Origin: Flaccisagitta enflata
Lineage: Eukaryota > Chaetognatha > Sagittoidea > Aphragmophora
Assembly (NCBI GenBank): GCA_965153355.1
Contig: OZ231127.1
Location: 65,162,001 to 65,226,000 of the forward strand
DNA: 64,000 nt
Direction: 5' to 3'
Positions 58,869 through 64,000 of the stretch are shown in pieces. The first letter of the stretch is position 1, and every line of letters starts with the position of its first letter. The notes below the pieces were generated by a model that saw only the letters and a program-made list of their open reading frames with translations, was not told the origin of the DNA and did not search any database. The translations under genes were made by a program, and so were the position numbers.

Positions 58869-58942
58869 TTGCAACAACATTACAACAATGAATTAACAGT
58901 AACAACAAGTTAACAACAACATAAAAACAACAACAAGACAGG
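58766..58942. repeat. (CAA)n microsatellite
   Basis: CAA trinucleotides with interruptions. Confidence 0.97.
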
Positions 58943-59147
58943 ACACTTTATCATATGCTGTCACATTTCGAATTTTCTCTTCTAGAGAATCTGGAGAACC
59001 AATCCAAACCTATCCAATCTGGATCATCAGAATGTAGGGATCGAGGTCAATATCATTATGAACCGAATATTCATCTTTTTTACTCTCTTTTTCGTTTTTT
59101 TTTTTTTTTTCATATTCTTCTTTTTAAAAAAAAAAATCTGGTATTGG

Positions 59148-59168
59148 CCGTGTATCCGGCCTTGTTTT
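59148..59168 (-). repeat. SINE-like head remnant
   Basis: GGCCGTGTATCCGGCCTTGT only. Confidence 0.5.
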
Positions 59169-59296
59169 ATAAGAACATTATTTGGGCAAGCCTTCAATGT
59201 TCCTAAATTTTGAGCATTTTCAAGGTCTGAACATTGGGTGGTTCCATGTGAAATCATCAAAAAGTTAAAACCCTTAAAAAATGGAATTTGCTCTTT

Positions 59297-59645
59297 TTAG
59301 TCGCCTGCACGCGACTATATACCCCGATCGGTTGGTCGGTTGGTTGGTCGGTAGGTCCCCATTTTACTTTTTTTATTCGTTTTATTCCTATCAAGTCATT
59401 TTAAGTCAATTAGGTGATTTTGAGCCAAAATAGATCATTTTAAGTCATTTTAAGTCACTTTAAGTCAAATTAAGTCATTTGAGTCTTTATTGAATTTTAG
59501 TCAATTTAAGTCAATCTAGGTCATTTCAAGTCATTTTAAGTAAAATCAAGTCAACTTAAGTCAGTTTAACTCAGTATAGGTCAATTTAAGGCAGTGTAAG
59601 TCAATTTAAGTAAATCTTAGTCATTTTTTATCATTTCAGTTATTT
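59297..59645 (-). repeat. SINE-like tail with AAGTCATTTT minisatellite
   Basis: TTTTTAGTCGCCTGCACGCG, CGATCGGTTGGTCGG, then about 24 copies of a 10-bp unit (AAGTCATTTT, AAGTCAATTT). No head end is present before the reverse transcriptase frame begins. Confidence 0.65.
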
Positions 59646-59681
59646 TTTAAATTTTTGTAGTATAAATTGCTGTTCTTTTAG

Positions 59682-60360
59682 AGTGACAGATATGATGGAA
59701 ATATTGGAATTTGTTCTTGATAATATTTTTGTAAGATATGGAAGAAAAATCTATAAACAAGTAGTGGGAATACCTATTGGCTTGGACTCTGGGCAAGATA
59801 TAGCAAACCTTTTACTCTTTAGTTATGAATCAGAGTATGTGGAGAAAGTTTCAAAACAGGATTTATTTCTGGCAAGAAAGTTTAACCTCTGCTCTAGATA
59901 TATAGATGATTTATTTGTAGGAGGTTTTCCAAATTTCAAGGAACATATCTATAAGATTTATCCTAGAGATTTGGAAATAAAATTAGAATCGAATAACATA
60001 AAGGTTTCTTATCTTGATTTAAAGATCAGGTCAGAGGAGGGTAGACTAGATTTTTCTGTTTATGATAAGAGGGATGACTTCAGTTTTGAGATTGTCAATT
60101 TTCCTTTCATAGAAAGTTGCATACCTAAAAAGTCAGCACTGGGAGTATTTTACAGCCAATTAATAAGATATGCTAGAATCTGTTCAAAATGTGAGGCCTT
60201 CAAGGCAAAGGGTATTGGGTTAGTCACTAGGCTTAAAAGGCAAGGGTTTAAGCAAGAGGACCTAAGAAAGATAGCCTTAAGATTTTTTGATGAAAGAAAA
60301 GATTTAATCTTAAAATACAACATAAATGCAGGCAATGATTTTTGTAAATTAATATTCTAA
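59682..60360 (+). mobile_element. Penelope-like reverse transcriptase fragment (225 codons, open)
   Basis: The open frame starts just after TTCTTTTAG (59681), without its own ATG until 59692, and ends at a TAA at 60358-60360. It shows FVLDNIFVRYGRKIYKQVVG, the catalytic box SRYIDDLFVGGFP, KVSYLDLKIRSEEG, VYDKRDDFSFEIVNFPF and GVFYSQLIRYARICSKCEAF. This is the motif order of reverse transcriptases from Penelope-like elements of aquatic invertebrates. The segment after GIP is unusual (GLDSGQDIANLL). The N-terminal fingers and any GIY-YIG endonuclease are absent, so the copy is truncated at the left, next to the SINE-like minisatellite. No stop or frameshift interrupts it. It lies 0.9 kb upstream of the receptor gene on the same strand. 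Confidence 0.7.
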
Positions 60361-60553
60361 CATAACACAAATATAAAATTTCTGTCTTAGCTATTCATGT
60401 TTATATCTCTAGCTTAACTTGGTTCGATTGAGCGGGTCCGATCATCACCTTGTTAAGTTGGTTAATATGATAGAGAAGGCAAGTTGGTTAATTAAAATTA
60501 TTTTGGTAAACTTTTGATACATTTAGTGGAAGGACACCTTCTGGTGTGTCCCG

Positions 60554-60604
60554 CCTGTACCTGAGTATTGAAGTTAAAGGGACGAAACTCTAATAGGGTA
60601 CAGG
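60554..60604 (+). ncRNA. Decayed hammerhead-ribozyme-like motif
   Basis: A 7-bp stem I (CCTGTAC / GTACAGG) encloses CTGAGTA (consensus CUGANGA, one core base off), GGGAC, GAAA, then CTC TAATA GGG. The spacing of about 37 nt fits minimal type I hammerheads, which are known from Penelope-like elements. Stem II is not restored by the sequence and the cleavage-site UH is missing, so it is probably inactive. Confidence 0.35.
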
Positions 60605-60619
60605 TCACCAACTGATGAC

Positions 60620-61250
60620 TGGAAGCTAAATGTTTCAAACTTCTTGATAAAGGATTTATATATATCTTTTAATATACATTCTTAAATTCTACATTTTTAG
60701 ATTCTATTTTCTGAATATGGATGAGTTTTTTACCCATCATGGAGACCTACCATCCCATGATATATCTTCTTAGAAGATGAAGGCCCTTTTCCCTTTAATC
60801 TTTTAGAAAAATTGTAACCTTACCCCCTTTAGTAAAAATTCTCCATGTCCCAGCCCCCCTAAATTGAAGGAAAGGATCAAAACTGGGGACTTGGACTACC
60901 TCTAGTTCCGATTTTTCAATTAGGTTTATATCTTTATAAATAGCTGAGTTGGAAAACCCATCCAATGCCAGAAGTCAGCACTAGTCTAAGGTTACAAAAT
61001 CATAGCCCCCTCCAAAATATTTTAATATCATTTTCTAATTCAAATATTGTTTTTTAAGACAAAAGGCTTATGACTGTTCAAAAAACACATTTCCAAGGGT
61101 TTTTGGATACTAGTTTCAACAACCACATAAATGGGTCAAGTGCTCAAATTTGGTCTTGTGTGCATATGTAATGGAAGCTTATGTTTTACAGAAATGGGTA
61201 ACTTTTGATTTTGGTTAGTCCTTTTCTCTTTTTACACTATAAATTCTATG
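60620..61250. other. Upstream region of the receptor gene; earlier exons not resolved
   Basis: Exons for the signal peptide and more leucine-rich repeats are expected here or further upstream, but no frame shows LRR spacing with splice sites. Confidence 0.4.
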
Positions 61251-61255
61251 GTTAG

Positions 61256-63372
61256 TTTAATTTATCACAAAATGTTGCACAACTCATAGAAAAGTTTGAT
61301 CTAAGCTTTAACAATTTGACTTGGTTGCCCAAATCAATTCTTAAACTAGAGCTCAGAGGTGCTCGGATTTTCATTGAAGGTAATTCTTTTGATTGTTCTA
61401 GTTGTGAGCAAGTGTATATTCTTCAACAAGTCAAAAAGTCTACGTCAAGGAGTGTTTCATGCAAAGATAATAAGAATATCGAAATGGTCACATACCAATG
61501 CTATTTGGTTAATACTGTGGCCCCAGCAGTGATTGGTAGCCTGTCTTTCATAGTTTTACGGCATGCTACATACATCCTTTTTCGCAAAAGGCGCTTGACA
61601 TCTTTGAAAAAGAAATATCATCCAAAGGCATATTCTCGCCTAAACAAACAATTCAATAATGAGTGTCGAATTACACGTCAGTTAAAGCATGACAATATTC
61701 TACGTTATTACACAACCTACACCTTTTGGCTCCCCAAAAGAGGGGGATTCATATTTTTTGAGAAGGTAAACTTCACATTGCTTCAAGGCATGAACATTCA
61801 GCTAGAAGGTGCCAGCATAGCTGAGAATCTTATTTCAGGGTTAAAGTTTTTGCACTCTCTTGGCATATGCCATAACAATATCAATATACATTCCTGTTAT
61901 TTGTCAGCAAATGCAGAAGAAACAAGCTATGTTTTGAAATTGGGAGATTTTGATCAGGCATTTAGAATTGCCGACGATGAAGCAATTGCTACTGATGATG
62001 ACATTGTTCTAACTGATTTTGTTGAAACCGCTCCATTCGACAAAGATCTTGAAGACGCTGCCTACGTGCTCTTTAGTATCTTCACTCTCAAGGAAGTTGT
62101 GCCAAATCGACCATTAAAAGATGAGGACCTCGATTCAATTTTCGAAGTGGAATTTAGAGTGTTGATCTTGGCTTTAATGAAAAGACTATCAGCGGTAGAA
62201 GCATTATCTTCACCTGCATTCAGAGAGAAACACAACAGAATGGAGGACATAAATACCATCAATTCAAAGGTCAAGAACATCAATGAGATGATATTGAATC
62301 ATGTGCCATGTGACGACTCATTTTTGGTCGAGTTGGAAGTCAACGCGGAGATGATTATAGGTGGCTCTGGCAATTGGTTCCATCTCCTCCATCCATCTCT
62401 ACAGTCAACCTTTGGTGCGCGAGGAAATTGTTATCCCATCAACTCCTTCAACCAATTGATACGATTTTGCCGGAATGTATCGGCCCATGGCGAAGAGATT
62501 TCGGAAGCCATAAGCGAAGTGTTTGAAACTGCGCCACATACCCAAGAACAGAATATCAGTTATTTAAGTAAAATTTTCCCTTTCCTTTACTTGCACGCGC
62601 TGAGTGCCCATGAGAAATTTTGCTCACCAGACGAATTCAGGAAGGACGTGTATTTGCAGTCCTACATGGAGTATGAAAAGCGGTATTTTGCGAGTCATCA
62701 ATTTCAGCCATTGGCGAGTGCAAATTCCATACACGCCATATTTGAGGAAACAAAGGAGGAAGTGATTGCCGTGACTCCCTCATCGCCAAATCTTCCCTAC
62801 AGCATCATGAAAGGAAGCGATGTGTTAAAAGCGGTGGCGGATGAAGCTGCGAGAATCTGGAAACACATTCCTAGTCATATGCTCAGAATTCTAGATGGAG
62901 ATGACAAGAGGGTCGTCGTTGACTCGAAAATTCTTGAAGGCGTAAAGATTTTTGTGTCGATATTCAAACTGTTGGTCTTAGTCCCTCAAATCGAGGAAGG
63001 CGTGTTGAAGGTAGAAGTCAAGTTCAAAGCCACCAGCAACGTCAAAGCCATTCAGGTCTGTGATAAGATGTCGGTTACAGGGTAGCTGTTTGTATGATTA
63101 TATATTGGACATTTCTTGCTTTCCGATTCCTTGTATTCTGATCATGTTACCCTTTTCTCTGCTACATGTACATAAAAAAGAAATAATCTATGTAAACTCG
63201 TATTCAGGGTGTGGTGTTTTCAAAATTGCCTCTTGCCGTCTGGAAAAAGACCAAATGCGCGGATTTTATGGTTAGATACGAAGGAAAGTTGCTCGACAGA
63301 TCCACGAATTTGTCCAGTCTTGATTGGAAGGATGGAGAAGCTATTGTCGTTACCTACACCCTTGACACTTAA
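61256..63372 (+). CDS. LRR-transmembrane-pseudokinase-KEN ribonuclease receptor with ubiquitin-like C-terminus (IRE1/RNase L-like)
   Basis: Exon 1 is 61256-63055 (600 codons from the acceptor CTATGGTTAG) and exon 2 is 63208-63372, joined in phase 0 (CAG then GTCTGT; TATTCAG), with 654 residues visible. Residues 10-30 read LIEKFDLSFNNLTWLPKSI, an LRR, followed by an LRR C-terminal cap (Cys 47, 50, 69, 82). A hydrophobic stretch at 83-109 (VAPAVIGSLSFIVL) is followed by FRKRR, fitting a type I membrane protein. A kinase-like domain follows (QLKHDNILRYY, LISGLKFLHSLGICH). HRD is HNN at 206-208, DFG is DFD at 231-233 and no glycine loop is seen, so it should be dead. A KEN domain (about 305-440) has Y393, R406, N407 and H411, matching human IRE1 Y892, R905, N906 and H910 in spacing. 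The C-terminus (FMVRYEGKLLDRSTNLSS, LDWKDGEAIVVTYT) is ubiquitin-like. Upstream exons are missing. Family assignment is strong; receptor function is inferred. Confidence 0.85.
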
Positions 63373-63456
63373 ACGCTGTTTCAGAGGCAGTTAGTTTCCA
63401 AGTCGGCACTATACTATACCAGCTTTCATCATCATATCTTCATCATCCTTATTGGT

Positions 63457-63531
63457 GATATGTGCGTATCTCTTTAACAAACAATTTATCACTAAAAAAA
63501 TCCTCATTTATCGGTGATATGTGCATATCAC
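63457..63531 (+). promoter_or_regulatory. Two tandem hairpins in the receptor 3' untranslated region
   Basis: GATATGTGCGTATC (63457-63470) and GTGATATGTGCATATCAC (63514-63531) form stems of 5 and 7 bp with the same GTGC loop, in a duplicated segment of about 57-67 bp. Their role is unknown. Confidence 0.35.
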
Positions 63532-63539
63532 ATTAACTT

Positions 63540-63685
63540 ACAATTTTCATCAAAACATTTGTTCGATGGCAGGAGTACGAAAGTTTCATTGTTTTTATCA
63601 TACTAACACATACATCAATTGTTGAAGGTTATCTTTTAAAATCAATGGAATAGACAGTGTTGCTATTATTCAGTTGTTTTTCTTT
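63540..63685. other. 3' flank, nothing recognised
   Basis: AT-rich. No clear AATAAA is seen close to the stop. Confidence 0.3.
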
Positions 63686-63687
63686 TT

Positions 63688-63790
63688 TAGTAGTGTGCTA
63701 CGCGATTATACCGCTTCCGATATTTATCATCTAGATCATATGTTTGTCACCTCACTTATCAGGCAATATCTCTACTTTAAATAATTCTTT
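63688..63790 (-). repeat. SINE-like tail fragment, diverged
   Basis: TTTTTTAGTAGTGTGCTACG, CGATTATACCGCTTCCGAT. The body is not recognisable. Confidence 0.45.
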
Positions 63791-64000
63791 TCATAAAATT
63801 GTGGGATTCATAAACTAGAGCGAATTTTTGATTGAATGCTGCAAACCGCATTCAGTTATCTTCAAGGGTTAAGAATTGACAAGCAATACAAGATTGCTTC
63901 TTTAGTTGAAAAATGCAGAAAAAACGCAATAAGTTTCTTGTTGTACTCATCGACAAAAAGGAAGCATTACATGCAATTTTTCTATTAGCATTAGTATCCT

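Overview
This is a eukaryotic, almost certainly invertebrate metazoan, genomic window. The evidence is GT-AG introns with phase-matched exons, AATAAA signals, chitin-binding-like and thyroglobulin type-1 secreted domains, a class B (secretin-family) GPCR, an IRE1/RNase L-type KEN ribonuclease receptor, BEL/Pao and Penelope-like retroelements, hAT- and Tc1/mariner-type non-autonomous elements, and a very heavy load of simple repeats. A chitin-rich animal such as an arthropod is a reasonable guess, but the sequence does not fix the phylum. Almost all long uninterrupted frames here are readings of (GA)n, (GAAA)n, (CATT)n, (GGAA)n, (TCA)n or (CTG)n tracts and are not genes.

Layout. 0.2-0.7 kb: 5' part of a secreted Cys-rich protein (+), then a small candidate secreted protein (-, 0.8-1.1 kb). 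1.2-11 kb: repeats only (SINE-like copies, a 123-bp tandem repeat, a foldback unit, a 600-bp GA tract). 11.2-15.8 kb: exons for TM5, TM6 and TM7 of a class B GPCR on the + strand. Its TM5-TM6 intron carries decayed copies of the TM5 exon end and a nested palindrome. Its TM7 exon is followed by a nine-unit 112-bp array in which each unit holds a 33-nt, frame-preserving mini-exon-like block. 16-31 kb: a MITE, SINE-like copies, foldback elements, an hAT-like element with a 1-kb simple-repeat core, and microsatellites. 31.4-32.8 kb (-): the last three exons of a secreted protein with a thyroglobulin type-1 domain and two Cys-rich repeats related to the protein at the left edge. 33-45 kb: repeats. 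45.1-51.2 kb (-): a broken BEL/Pao element with a Gln-rich gag and no integrase. 51-59 kb: repeats, including a second hAT-like element. 59.7-60.6 kb: Penelope-like reverse transcriptase with a decayed hammerhead-like motif downstream. 61.3-63.4 kb: the most striking gene.

That gene encodes an LRR ectodomain end, a candidate transmembrane segment, a catalytically dead kinase, a KEN ribonuclease domain keeping all four residues equivalent to the human IRE1 active site, and a ubiquitin-like C-terminus supplied by a second exon. It is the best candidate for an undescribed system: a receptor that would couple an extracellular LRR to RNA cleavage. The GPCR mini-exon array is the second.

The genes do not form an evident pathway. 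The two Cys-rich secreted genes look like members of one family lying 31 kb apart on opposite strands. Three recurring repeat families (SINE-like with a palindromic 3' end, palindromic foldback units with a minisatellite core, and a 0.7-1.1 kb AT-rich family) account for much of the remaining DNA.
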